Of a stretch of DNA of 31,012 nt, positions 18,600 through 28,323 are shown piece by piece; the stretch's first letter is position 1, and the number at the start of each line of letters is the position of its first letter. The stretch is from Chara braunii (taxonomy: Eukaryota > Streptophyta > Charophyceae > Charales > Characeae): the NCBI GenBank assembly GCA_003427395.1, contig BFEA01000268.1:1127428-1158439 (forward strand). The letters are read 5' to 3'. The position numbers were made by a program, and so were the translations under genes. The notes below the pieces were generated by a model, which was not told where the DNA came from, ran no database searches, and saw only the letters and a program-made list of their open reading frames with translations.

Positions 18600-19510
18600 G
18601 TTGGAGACAACAAGAGAAAGGGACCCTAGCTCTTTTGTCTACAGAGCCATCTTCTTCGCCCGAACCCATCGCGTCCACTTCGGGATCATCTTCCGAAGCG
18701 GCCGATGTCGTTGATCCAATAGAATACCTCCAAATAGGAGGAGTGCTCGGAGCAATCCGACCTGGCAAAGACGAGCTCGAATTGGTTGAACGAGGATCAG
18801 AACCCGGTCCTCAGCTTCGAACAAGAGAAATTGACGTTCTACAGACACTCAAACAATTGGATATCCGAGTCCCGGTCTCCGTGGGTCATTTGTTGACCAT
18901 ATCGGAGACACCGAATGACAAACTTCTTCAACAGTGTTTGAAAAATTAGAAACGATTCACGTACCAACGTGTTCTGAGGATGCTGAAGAAAAAGAAGGAC
19001 AACGAAGCAGAAGTAGACTCTCCTCCATGGAGTCCGATACCCACCGTGAACGTATTCGACGTACCTGAAACTGTTCGGGTCGCTACCATTTCGTATGCAT
19101 AGAAGGATCACTTTGTCCATGTTCGATCTATTCTATGTAAGAAAGCAAAATGTGATTGTGAAGTGTGGGGTAAATTGTTCAATGCTCTCATTGATACCGG
19201 ACCGTCTGTTGTAGCGATGTCCTTGGAAACCATCCGAAAAATTGGACGATTGAATTCAATCCTTTCCTTGCCCGGGAAAGACAACTACCTCTCTACCGAT
19301 GAAAAAACCATGAATATAGTAGGAATTATTGAAAACGTAGCCGTTAAGGTAGGACGAGTACACGTCCTATGTTAACACATTAGTCATCGATGTACAATCA
19401 TACTCAGTGCTGTTGGGTTTGCCATGGGTGATGGGTGTGGGTGCTCCGATACATTTCGATTTCAAACAACTTATTCGTACACACACTGCTATATTCGAGT
19501 ACCTACGAAG
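18600..19510 (+). pseudogene. pol: element A protease region
   Basis: A linker rich in Ser/Glu (18,635-18,949) leads through stops to FNALIDTGPSVVAMS, an aspartic protease active-site block (DTG at 19,193-19,201). Downstream, in another frame, YSVLLGLPWVMGVGA matches the LLG.PW block that ends retroelement proteases. At least two stops and shifts break it. The protease would cleave the gag-pol polyprotein if intact. Confidence 0.7.
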
Positions 19511-20376
19511 GGCACGTGCAGCACATTGAATGGACATTGCACGCACTGAAGGACGCTAGATTCAAGGGCATCGTGACTCTCGAGAAGTGCCAGTTTTTCC
19601 TCACGAAGATCTCTTTCCTTGCCACGTGGTCACGGACGAGGGTTTGCAGCCAGAGCTTAAGAAGGCGGCATCCATGAAAGACGTGCTGGTGTCAACATGA
19701 GTGACACAAGTACGCGCCATTTTGGGACTGACATCGTACTATCGGAGGTTTATCAAGGGGTTTCCAGCGATTGCGGGACCACTCACGAACTTGTTAAAAA
19801 AAGATCAGTCGTTGATCTGGACTTCGCAATGCGATCGGGCCTTTCGAGAACTTAAGGTGGCTCTGATCTAGGCCTGGTCCTCATAAGACCGGACCCGGAA
19901 AAACCTTTCGTCCTCCTCACCGATTGGCAGGCCGAGGCGATCTCAGCGGTCTTGGCCCATGTGGGACCCGATGACCTGGAACACGTAGTGGAATACCCGT
20001 CCAAATCGGTACCTTCCTGCAAGCAGAACTACTCTGCTTCAATGGGAGAATGTTACTCGTCATTGTGGGGAATCAGTCACTTTCGAGCCTACTTATATGG
20101 TCGGAAGTTCACATTGGTAACCGATCACGAACCACTGCTGGCCCTGAAGAAGTCCAAGGATTACTCGGGTATGATAGGACGATGGGCTACCATGTTGCAA
20201 AACACGGATTTTGGCATTCGTCATCGAAAACACGAGAGGCACACAACGTGGACGGACTAACACAATTGCACCGACCCGACAAAGTACCCAAGAGTGAGGA
20301 AGTGACACCGTGGCACGACCCGGAGCCGAAAAACGAGCTTCAGTACGGTAAGGTGGAGATCCTTATGAAGGATTGA
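19511..20376 (+). pseudogene. pol: element A RT thumb/connection and RNase H; RT core missing
   Basis: Protease sequence is followed within about 30 bp by a block typical of the RT thumb (LHALKDARFKGIVTLEKCQF). Thus the fingers and palm, including the YXDD site, are absent. Connection motifs (SYYRRFIKGFPAIAGPLTNL) and RNase H follow: Asp at 19,922 (LLTDW), Glu at 20,048 (MGECYSSL), Asp at 20,123 (LVTDHEPLLALK), then HNVDGLTQLHR in a shifted frame. Several stops and shifts are present. The last part (from about 20,240) lies in the same frame as the PHD finger and integrase downstream. Confidence 0.7.
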
Positions 20377-20406
20377 GTTGATACGTTCTCTCTCTCTTTC
20401 AGAACC

Positions 20407-20841
20407 ATGGCGCCCCCTTCTACTTCTTCTTCTTCTCTCAACCCCCCACATTCAGAATGTTTTGCCTGTCTCCCTGACAAATTTTGTTATTTGTGCACAT
20501 GTATCACACAGGTTTATGGGTTAGACTGCTATCCCTATGAGTCTAGGTTCACTGACTGGGTAGACTGTGCCACATGTGTCAACCGTGCGCATGGCGCGTG
20601 TGTTCGATACCTAACGAGTAGTAAGGCATGGAAGTGCCCATTGTGTCGAACGGACAAGCTTCCTACGGAGGTTCGTTTCGAGACCGCTAGGACTAATGGT
20701 CTCGAGTACGACGAAAAATACCGAAGGGTTGAAGTATGGACAGACAAGATATTACTGGCTAAATTAGCTAGTAAACCATTAGACCATCTTACTAAGCATG
20801 ACAGACGTCGAGCAACCGAAAGGTCACGAGATTATCGATGA
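20407..20841 (+). CDS. PHD-finger domain of element A pol
   Basis: 145-codon open frame. I start at the ATG at 20,407 (ACCATGGCG), but the same frame continues from RNase H across one TGA (20,374) and into integrase across TGA (20,839) and TAG (21,001). It is therefore best seen as a polyprotein segment. Residues 18-80 hold CFAC and CYLC pairs, then C54-x2-C57-x4-H62-x2-C65-x11-C77-x2-C80 with Trp75 two residues before C77. This is the C4HC3 PHD pattern, a class that reads histone tails. A possible function is steering integration to chromatin, by analogy with chromodomains of other gypsy elements, which sit at the integrase C-terminus. A CTCTCTCTCTTTCAG tract before the ATG resembles a splice acceptor. 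Confidence 0.65.
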   Translation: MAPPSTSSSSLNPPHSECFACLPDKFCYLCTCITQVYGLDCYPYESRFTDWVDCATCVNRAHGACVRYLTSSKAWKCPLCRTDKLPTEVRFETARTNGLEYDEKYRRVEVWTDKILLAKLASKPLDHLTKHDRRRATERSRDYR

Positions 20842-22030
20842 ATCAACGATCATCTGGAAAAGTATACAACCGATGGATCGAGATTATGGTTGACGGTTCC
20901 CCATCCATTTCAGCGATATGATTGGACCAAAACTGCGCACGAGGAGCAGGCCGCTCACTTTGCTATACGTGTCACCGAAGCAACCATCGATAAGAATCGA
21001 TAGTTTAGGTCTAACATTCGTGACGATGTTAGGTACGTGGTTGCCAACTGTCTAGTCTGTGCTGTCGATCATGCACCTATCCGTGGGCCAAATACGATAG
21101 TTCCGACAGAAGTAGAGCGTCCTTTCCAGTGGGTCAGTATGGACACGAAAGACATTGACGTGCCACCTGGCCCCAATCGTTGTGAGTATTCTATTCTCTT
21201 GGTGCTAATCGACCACTTTTCGAAATATATTGAAGTCTACCCCTGTAAAACACGTAAGGCCTCAGAAATAGCTATGTACATCGACCGATTCCTCAATACC
21301 CATAGATACAGAAGAGATTCTAACCGACAATGGGTCCGAATTCAAAGCCGAGGTAGAGAAATTACTGATGCGTTGTGGCGTTACTCTCCGACACACCACT
21401 CCCCAAGTCTCTCAGTCTAATGGGTTGGCCGAGAACGCGAACCGCATGATTAAGACCACTCTTCGTAGGAACTTAGCGGCCAATGACACGCGCCCTTGGC
21501 CTGAGATAGTGTATCAAATCATCGGGATCCATCGAGCGACCCCTCATGAGTTCACTGGATTCACCCCCTTTCAACTTCGAACAAATAGTATCCCATGTGT
21601 CAACAATCGGAGTGCCTCGGAAATTGTCAAAACAGGGGGAAGGGATACAAGGTCGGCCCTCAAGGCCAAGGGTAAACGGTATGCGGAATTAATGGAAAAG
21701 GCTATCCCTAGGATAGCCCGAAAAAGACAGAAAATGACTGAACTAGGCCACAGTAGGCAGGTCCATAGTTACGAGGCCCGGAATGGGAATGCAGGCCCAC
21801 AACAACAGTATAAATTAGGGGACCTAGTGTAGGTACGTCGGTGTGCACGCGACCGGAAACTCGCTCCCAAGTTTTCTAGCTGCTTTCACGTAGTGGAACT
21901 CGGCCCTAACGAAACCAATATTGTGCACATCGCTCCTGAGACCGGCACCAGCCATAGCTTTCTTCCTATCGTCCACCATACCTCCTACCTTCGCCCTCTC
22001 CCACCCTCTAAGGACCCTATCTCGTCTTAG
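20842..22030 (+). pseudogene. pol: element A integrase
   Basis: The zinc-binding HHCC region is recognisable: His at 20,938 and 20,956, then CLVC at 21,049-21,060. The catalytic triad is present: Asp at 21,142 (VSMDTKD), Asp at 21,326 (LTDNGSEF, in a shifted frame) and Glu at 21,431 (GLAENANRMIK). The last two are 35 residues apart, as in D,D-35-E integrases. The C-terminal GDLV...KLAPKFSSCFHVVELGPN...HHTSYLRPL block follows, beyond a stop at 21,830. A frameshift near 21,300 and stops at 21,001 and 21,830 inactivate it. No chromodomain is visible after the C-terminal block. Confidence 0.8.
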
Positions 22031-22103
22031 TCTTCTTTCTCCAGCCCAGATGAGGACCTTGCTCCTCCCTTTCGTCTGATATTGCTTCTCCTCGATCTTC
22101 GCC

Positions 22104-22463
22104 ATGAGTTTCGCCATTGAACCGACCCTTTCTCCACAGCTTCTTCAGCCGCGACCTTCGTTGCAGTTTCGCCTAGTCTCCTTTCCTCGTCCCAGTCCCG
22201 ATCTCCTCCGGTTTGTGCAACTGTTCAGTCACCGAGCCTGGTACGCAGTTGTAGAAGTAACGATTCCAACAGAGCTGGGAGCCGCGGTCATCTTGATGGA
22301 AGCTTCGGCGTTCGAGCGATTCTCCCGGCCTAATCAGAGTGACGTAACGGTGATGATCGCCTTCAGTGGCAATCTGTGCACTATCAACTCGCAACGACGT
22401 AACGCGGTGATCACCAGCCTCTATGAGTGGGGGCAGACGTTGGTGGCGGATTGGCGGCAGTGA
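22104..22463 (+). CDS. unrecognised ORF between integrase and 3' LTR
   Basis: 119-codon frame with ATG in fair context (CGCCATGAGT), ending TGA at 22,461. It starts about 70 bp after the integrase end. No family is recognised. The second half (RAWYAVVEVTIPTELGAAVI to RRNAVITSLYEWGQTLVADW) looks protein-like and the first part is Pro/Ser/Leu-rich. It may be an extra retrotransposon ORF or a remnant joined with the next frame. Confidence that it was coding is low to moderate. Confidence 0.35.
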   Translation: MSFAIEPTLSPQLLQPRPSLQFRLVSFPRPSPDLLRFVQLFSHRAWYAVVEVTIPTELGAAVILMEASAFERFSRPNQSDVTVMIAFSGNLCTINSQRRNAVITSLYEWGQTLVADWRQ

Positions 22464-22585
22464 CTGGCCCGACCAGGCAGACAGGTGGTGGGAACCGAGT
22501 ATATCATTACTTTCCACCTCTGGTCTAGCAGAAATGATCCCCCTGCTCGTCCCCTTCCCCCTCTTCACTCTTACCCTTCGCACAT

Positions 22586-23263
22586 ATGAATACCTTCTCT
22601 ACCTTCTCCCTCCCTTTAGATCTTCCAATTCTTTGGCCATCTTGGGCCGATCCCCTTCTAACCTTGGAGATTTGCCCCGCTACGATCCCTCCCTTCCATC
22701 CTTCTTACATCCGCAAGTGGACTGAATTCGCGACAATCAACGTGTGCACGCTAACGGTGAGGTGTCACTGGGCTCGATACTACAACAATCGGGAGTTGGA
22801 GATCTATAATGAGATCTCGCTAGTGCTAGCGCAGGTGTGGCCGACGGAGACGGAGACTTGTGGCACTTTAGTTGGACTTCTTTGTGAAGAGATTGCTGAA
22901 GAAGGTAGTCTAAGAGCGATTGTCGCCTACGAGCTCCTCGCTTTCTTGTCGCAGCTCATCGACGATCTGCCGACGAACATCATTTCCTTTAATCCAAGCG
23001 ATCCTAGCAAATCCGAGTCTGTCACTTTGGAGAGGACGTTGACGCCAACAGTAATTTGGGTGAACTGCATAGAGGATTTCTGTCAGTACTTGGGCGATCA
23101 TGATCCCACGGTTTGGTGCTATCTGGACCTGGACGATCTTGCACCGGATAATTCCGATCTGGACGGGTTCTGGTGGAACGCTTATCAGGCACGCGGCGAG
23201 GTGTCATCGAACGACGATCCAGGTCACATAGCCATCGCAGGTCTTTCAGCGGAAGAAGAGTAA
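22586..23263 (+). CDS. unrecognised acidic ORF (extra ORF of element A)
   Basis: 225-codon uninterrupted frame, unusually long amid decayed sequence. It is acidic, with Trp-rich spots (RKWTEF, VIWVNCIEDFCQYLG, GFWWNAYQARGE) and no transmembrane span, signal peptide or env-like feature that I can see. After the TAA at 23,261 the same frame stays open to 23,545, encoding a Pro/Glu-rich tail and then an Arg-rich KSSRRRRRSRSP stretch. The original protein was therefore probably about 320 residues with a nuclear-localisation-like end. A CTCCCTTTAG at 22,610-22,619 could be a splice acceptor. Position suggests an accessory retrotransposon gene. Its function is unknown. Confidence 0.45.
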   Translation: MNTFSTFSLPLDLPILWPSWADPLLTLEICPATIPPFHPSYIRKWTEFATINVCTLTVRCHWARYYNNRELEIYNEISLVLAQVWPTETETCGTLVGLLCEEIAEEGSLRAIVAYELLAFLSQLIDDLPTNIISFNPSDPSKSESVTLERTLTPTVIWVNCIEDFCQYLGDHDPTVWCYLDLDDLAPDNSDLDGFWWNAYQARGEVSSNDDPGHIAIAGLSAEEE

Positions 23264-23736
23264 GAAGCCAGATCGACATCAAAAGAAGAAGAGGAGGCAT
23301 CGGCACCCGAGCCCCGGGAGGCTCCGCCGACCCGAGCGCCACCTGCTGCAGGGGGAGGATCTACTCTAAACCCCGAAGTCCCTACTAACGTCGCCAGTCG
23401 ACACGATGGCGCAAAATCCTCCCGCCGGCGTCGCCGCTCTCGCTCACCATTTCCTTCCTCCTCCTCCGCCCCCTTCGCGCTTCGTCCCAATCCTCCTCCC
23501 AACACAAGCGCTCCATCCTCGTCGCATCTACCACCGCCCTCTTGATTACCTTTCCTTTTCTCCTCTTCCGCACATCGAGTTCCCCCTGACCTACCACATA
23601 TTCGCCAACCAGCTCTTCTGTCACCACTTTGTTGTGCAACTCTTGTGCACAGTTTTTCCACACCCCTCCCCGTCCTTCCCTCTCAACATCATCCTCTTCA
23701 GTGTCGCCTGGAGGCAATATAACCATATGGAATTTT
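23264..23736 (+). other. tail of the acidic ORF and pre-LTR sequence
   Basis: The frame described for the acidic ORF stays open to the TGA at 23,543. The remainder up to the 3' LTR start is pyrimidine-rich with no recognised domain. No clear polypurine tract is visible just before 23,737. Confidence 0.4.
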
Positions 23737-23762
23737 TGTTGTCTTTCAAACAGGCCAAAGAG
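23737..23762 (+). repeat. 3' LTR of element A, first fragment
   Basis: TGTTGTCTTTCAAACAGGCC is identical to the start of the 5' LTR at 12,895. After AAAGAG the match stops and element B sequence begins. The LTR resumes at AAGAGGCCCC (28,324). Confidence 0.65.
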
Positions 23763-23783
23763 CAGTGTCGTACGCCTGTTCAC

Positions 23784-24108
23784 TGTTCACGGGGTCTGTG
23801 GATGGAAACCGGTCATGGAGTTCACGGAGTTCACAACATGGGAGTTCATGGAGTTCATGGAGAGCGGGGTCGATTTTTTTTATTTTTTTTTTACTGGGGG
23901 GGTGTTTTTTTTTATAGTATGGTGGGGGTCATCGGAGGGTAACCCCCCATATTTTTTTCAAAATTTTTTTCATGACTATTATTTTTTAATTAAAAAAATA
24001 AATAAATACAACTAGCCAAAATAAACATTTTCGTTTGTTATTTTGTAGGTTATTAAAAAAAAAAATTTGTAGGTTATTTCGTGGTGCAATAAAGCACCAA
24101 TCTCAACG
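23784..24108 (+). repeat. LTR-like repeat of element B, left
   Basis: It begins TGTTCACGGGG(T) and contains a run of GGAGTTCA(T/C) 9-mers near 23,817-23,865, T-rich tracts, GGAGGGTAACCCCCC, and an AATAAA at 24,088-24,093 near its end. It matches 27,636-27,967 at high identity. Confidence 0.75.
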
Positions 24109-24120
24109 TGGATTAGTTCC

Positions 24121-25040
24121 ATGCGTTCATACTTCGAGGTCATGCGGACACCGCAAGAAGACCGAAGCATGATCATGGGCACTAATACTGAGCCCGCCGT
24201 ACGGAATCACATTGAGCTCCAAGCTGTTGCTGCAGGTTATGAAAGAATTGACCTGACTGAGTGGCTGAAGGTAACACCTGTACGTGCCCTTGAGGACCTA
24301 CTCATCACACAGTACCAGGATAAGCATGCTGCGTAAAGGCAAGACTGAAGCTTGAGGCCCTCAAGGGCCAAACATGGAGGTCCTCCATGCAGGCTTTGGA
24401 ACAACACTTGACTGGTCTGTTCACCACTCCAGATCTGGGAATGACCAACGTGTCTTGTATGGATGTAGTCATGGGAGTGGCCCCTAACGAATACCTCTCC
24501 CTGTTAGCACTCAAAGACCATACCACCTGGCGAGAGCTCATGACAGATCTAGTCAACCTAGAGGCCAAGGACCTCGCCAGGCGGAAAAAGGCGCCCGCTG
24601 CAGGTGGAAAACCACAACGCAAGCGGTATGGAAGAAGCAACTAGCTTGCCCTGCCTGATCATCGGAAAGCTGAAGATCGGTCCTACGTGGATGATCTGTC
24701 TCAGGATGACGATCTAGAGCCGGACTCCGATATGGACTGTTCCACATCGGTCATTGAGTCTGACGTAAACGAAGACGAAAAACTTAATGCATTTACAAAG
24801 ACTGCTTCAAACAAGGGGCCAAACTGTGGTTCGGGTAAGGGAACCGTTGTCCACCTCCCCAAGAATGCAAAGATCCTTGAGAAACCGGAAGACGCATCTG
24901 CTAAGCCTTGGGAATCCCTCTGTATCAGTTAAAAGCAATGGGAAAGAAGATCTAAATTGCACATATGCGTGCATTGTCAAAAGTCTGGGCATGCTGTGCA
25001 GGACTGCTATAGACTTCAGGGAAACAGGCAGAGGGCATAA
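24121..25040 (+). pseudogene. gag: element B gag (N-terminally truncated) with zinc knuckle
   Basis: The frame starts in mid-domain (YFEVMRTPQEDRSMIMGTNT) only about 12 bp after the LTR-like repeat, so no leader, PBS or gag N-terminus is left. A frameshift near 24,335 leads to LALKDHTTWRELMTDLVNLE, and after a stop at 24,642 the sequence becomes acidic. A CX2CX4HX4C zinc knuckle, CVHCQKSGHAVQDC, lies at 24,966-25,007. The gag family differs from that of element A. Confidence 0.7.
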
Positions 25041-25174
25041 GGGAGTCATCAACACTCCCTACAACAAGGGAAGCTGGACCATCAGTTGCAGGCCCCTCCA
25101 AGGACCCTGAATATGATCAACAACCTACTCTTGAAGCCCGGAACGACGCTGAATCCAAGGCTGCTGCAGTCCAT

Positions 25175-25798
25175 GTGTTATACAATGAGCCTTGGGAGGA
25201 GTCTAAGGAAGTTGACTTCCACGCTCACCTGGAACATTGGCTGCAGCTCAAGCAGCAACGCCGTGTTCAAGGGAGTGTGGAGCTAACCTTCTTTAAACTG
25301 CTCATTANTGACTTCCACGCTCACCTGGAACATTGGCTGCAGCTCAAGCAGCAACGCCGTGTTCAAGGGAGTGTGGAGCTAACCTTCTTTAAACTGCTCA
25401 TTATCCGCCCATACATTCGCGTGCTGATCGATAGTGGTTCAACCACTAACTTTTTTTCTCCTAACGGGATTCGTAAGGCGGGCCTGAGAATGAAGCAAGT
25501 GGAACTGCAGAACCCTTGTCAGCCCCAGGTGAGCAACCAGGAGGTTGTCACCTCCACGCATGCTGTCAGAGGTGTGCGCGTCACCTTTGACAAGGACCGC
25601 ACTGTCACACATGAGCTCAACTTTTATGTCATGGACAAGTGTCCGTTCGACGCGGTCATTGGCTTGGGCTGGTTAAACTTGAAGGCTCATTGCCTAAGGA
25701 CCACGTGGGCGGACAATCAGTTCGTGGTGCGTGATGCCAAGGGGAACGAGCGTACCGTCCTATACGATGAGACGCGCGAGTCCCCTGAAGAATTCTGA
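25175..25798 (+). pseudogene. pol: element B aspartic protease region
   Basis: RVLIDSGSTTNFFS gives the active-site DSG (Asp codon at 25,430). DAVIGLGWL is the conserved distal block of retropepsin-like proteases. The N-terminal part is duplicated (25,213-25,307 and 25,309-25,403) around a single N, probably an assembly artefact. The frame ends at a stop at 25,796, before a Ser/Thr-rich linker to RT. Confidence 0.7.
25213..25403 (+). repeat. 95-bp perfect duplication around one N
   Basis: Two identical 95-bp copies are separated by a single N at 25,308. This is the signature of two overlapping contig ends joined without merging. Confidence 0.85.
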
Positions 25799-25821
25799 GT
25801 GCAAGCAAATTCTGCAAATCA

Positions 25822-27440
25822 GTGCGCAGGCGCAAGGAAGTGGAGCATGTACATGTAGCTTTTGTAAAGCCTCTCCATGTGCCTTCCACTTTTGCTGCAT
25901 TTTCTACCTCGGTAAGTAACTCTACTTCTACCACCTCTACTTCTAGTCCATCCACTTCTGCTGTGAATAATCCCTCTACTTCTGACCCAAGTACTTCAAA
26001 TCCGGTTGTGATTGCTGTAAATTCTCGTTCTGATTTTTTTTCTCGTGATGAGGATGATCCTCCACCAGAAGTCCCAACAAACATTCGCTGTCTATTAGAT
26101 CAATTCCCTAAAGTTCTGGCCGAACCTTGTGGAGTTCCCGAGCGTCCGGTCAAACACAAAATTGAAATAATAGAAGGGAGTGTTCCTCCAAAGGGCTGCG
26201 TCTACCGTATGGGACAAGGCGAGTTGGAAGAGTTGAGGAGGCAGATTGATGACATGATCAATCGTGGATGGATTAGGCCTAGTGAGTCTGAGTTCAGTGC
26301 ACCTCTCCTGTTTGTGCCGAAGAAAGAAGGCAAACTCCGAATGTGCATTGACTATCGTGGTCTAAACCGTATCACCCGAACGCGTATCCCTTGCCTCGTA
26401 TAGATGATCTGCTAGATGTTGCAGGTGGGTGCAAGGTCTTCTCCAAGAATGACCTCAAATCTGGCTACCACCAGATTGAAGTTGATCCGAGTGACCAGCA
26501 CAAAACTGCATTCAAGACACGCGATGGGCTGTACGAATTCATCGTTATGCCCTTCGGTCTTATGAATGCACCAGCTACATTTCAGAGCCTCATGGACAAG
26601 GTACTCCGCCATCAGCTCAACAGGTTTGTGGTTGTGTACCTTGATGATATTCTGATTCTTAGCAAGTCCATGGAAGAGCACCTCAAGCACCTTGAGGAGG
26701 TCTTGCAGGTCCTCAAGGAGGCACAACTGCACCTCAACTTAGAGAAATCTGAGTTTGGAAGGGACAACGTCATCTATCTTGGGCACTGGTTGTCTGCAAA
26801 CGGCCTTGAGCCAGAGGCAACCAAGGTGGAGGTCATATGAAATTGGCCTCAACCAGCGAACGTACGCGAACTGCGTTCTTTTCTTGGTTTGGCTTCGTAC
26901 TACCGGAAGTTTGTGCCAAAATTTTATGTTATTGCTCACCCACTCTCAAGACTAACCAGCAAGAATGTTGCCTATGCGTGGTGTGAGAAGTATGAGACTG
27001 CGTTCCAAGCCTTAAAAGAGACATTGGTGAGTCATTTTGTGCTCCGCATTGCGGATCCCAACCTCACGTTCGTAGTCACTACGGACGGGAGCCAGTTTGG
27101 GATTGGTGCAATGCTACAACAAGATGATGGTGATGGCCTGCGTCCGCTCGAGTATTACAGCAAACGCATGCCTAGCCACAAGGTAGCCACTTCCACATAT
27201 ATGGGTGAGCTGTACGCCCTGCGCGAGGCACTCGCACATTGGAAGTACCTCTTGGGTCGATACTTCAAGGTCTACTCAGATCATCAGACCTTGCAGTGGA
27301 TTCAGACACAAATTGATCTCTCCCCTACATTGACCCGCTGGTTGCATGATATTAATGTCTATAGCTTTGAGTTGAAACACAAGAAAGACTGTTATAACCG
27401 GGTTGCTGATGCATTGTCCCGCCATCCTGAATTCTTGACT
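25822..27440 (+). pseudogene. pol: element B reverse transcriptase and RNase H
   Basis: RT blocks appear in order: VPKKEGKLRMCIDYRGLN, a frameshift near 26,390 within the usual PLPRIDDLL region, SKNDLKSGYHQIEV, FIVMPFGLMNAPATFQ, and YLDD at 26,637-26,648 (catalytic Asp pair kept). The thumb LGHW and connection SYYRKFVPKF follow a TGA at 26,838, which replaces the Arg usually seen before NWP. RNase H shows Asp 27,084, Glu 27,207, Asp 27,279 and VADALSRHPE. The catalytic motifs are clearer than in element A, which fits a younger insertion, but the stop and shift make it defective. Confidence 0.85.
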
Positions 27441-27610
27441 TGCCTTGTGAGACCCCTCCCCGTTCCTGATGGACCCGGTGAGTCGATTTCCATCGACTTC
27501 AGGGACATGGGAAAGGTGAGTGAGGCAGGAAATTCACAAGTCATGGTCATCGTGGACCGTTTCTCCAAATTTCTAAACTTGATTCCTTTCCCTCCCTATC
27601 GACCGAAAAG
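27441..27610 (+). pseudogene. pol: element B integrase fragment
   Basis: RNase H passes directly into RPLPVPDGPGESISIDF (first catalytic Asp at 27,495) and VMVIVDRFSKF, which belong to the integrase core. The HHCC zinc-binding domain that should lie between is missing. The frame then runs out before the second Asp and into the right LTR-like repeat. Confidence 0.75.
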
Positions 27611-27635
27611 AGCTTCTAAAGAGTGCTCCCAGTGT

Positions 27636-27967
27636 TGTTCACGGGGTTTGTGGACGGAAACCGGTCATGGAGTTCACGGAGTTCACAACATGGGAGTTCA
27701 TGGAGTTCATGGAGAGCGGGGTCGGGTTTTTTTTTTTTTTTTTTACTGGGGGGGGTGTTTTTTTTTATAGGACGGTGGGGGTCATCGGAGGGTAACCCCC
27801 CATATTTTTTTCAATTTTTTTTTCATGAATAATATTTTTTTAATTAAAATAAAAAAATAAAAAATGCAACGAGCCAAAATAAGCATTTTCATTTGTTATT
27901 TTGTAGGTTATTTCAATTTTTTATTTTGTAGGTTATTTCGTGGTGCAATAAAGCACAAACCTGAACG
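27636..27967 (+). repeat. LTR-like repeat of element B, right
   Basis: Direct copy of 23,784-24,108 with the same GGAGTTCA 9-mers and GGAGGGTAACCCCCC. An AATAAA lies at 27,947-27,952, a likely transcript 3'-end signal. Confidence 0.75.
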
Positions 27968-28323
27968 GGTCCGTCTCAAAAAGAAAGGGAGAGAGAGAGA
28001 GAGAGAGAGAAAGAGAATTATTTTTTTTTCCCCTGCTTCTCTTCTCTGCCAGGGCCCTGCGGGCCTGCGCCAACCCCCACCCACCTCCCCCCCCCAAACA
28101 TTTTTTTTTTTTTTTTTTCACACACAACCCATTCTTTTTTTTTTGAAGGCACGGGGGTGTAGAGGGCCCCCGCACCACCCCCCTCCCGCCCTGATCTCGG
28201 CCGTCCCGGCCTCCAAGTGGGCAGAAACCCCGTGAACGGCCGTTCACAGAATTCGGCCCCCGTGACCGGCCTATCACATTCAAGTGACCGGTGCCGGTCA
28301 CGTTCACAGGACCGGCTCTGTCG
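27968..28323. other. low-complexity tail with palindromes, origin unclear
   Basis: It contains (GA)n near 27,989-28,010, T and C runs, a perfect 16-bp palindrome GTGAACGGCCGTTCAC at 28,232-28,247 and GTGACCGG-TG-CCGGTCAC at 28,284-28,301. It may be the distal part of a longer B LTR lost from the left copy, or a separate insertion. Confidence 0.45.

Larger units (their letters stand above)
23763..28323 (+). mobile_element. element B: internally deleted Ty3/gypsy retrotransposon nested in the 3' LTR
   Basis: AAGAG at 23,758-23,762 and 28,324-28,328 looks like the target duplication. Inside are direct repeats of about 330 bp (23,784-24,108 and 27,636-27,967) around a gag-PR-RT-RH-partial IN core. 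Gag lacks its N-terminus, the integrase HHCC domain is missing, and integrase stops soon after its first catalytic Asp. It is therefore a deletion derivative. The 356 bp between the right repeat and the duplication is not explained by the left repeat. Confidence 0.6.

Noticed and set aside
20407-20841. RING finger instead of PHD
   Set aside because: The order is C4HC3 with the PHD Trp two residues before the last Cys pair. RING would need C3HC4 order.
22104-23263. One spliced gene joining the two ORFs after integrase
   Set aside because: An acceptor-like CTTTAG exists at 22,619, but the donor sites I tried do not keep the phase.
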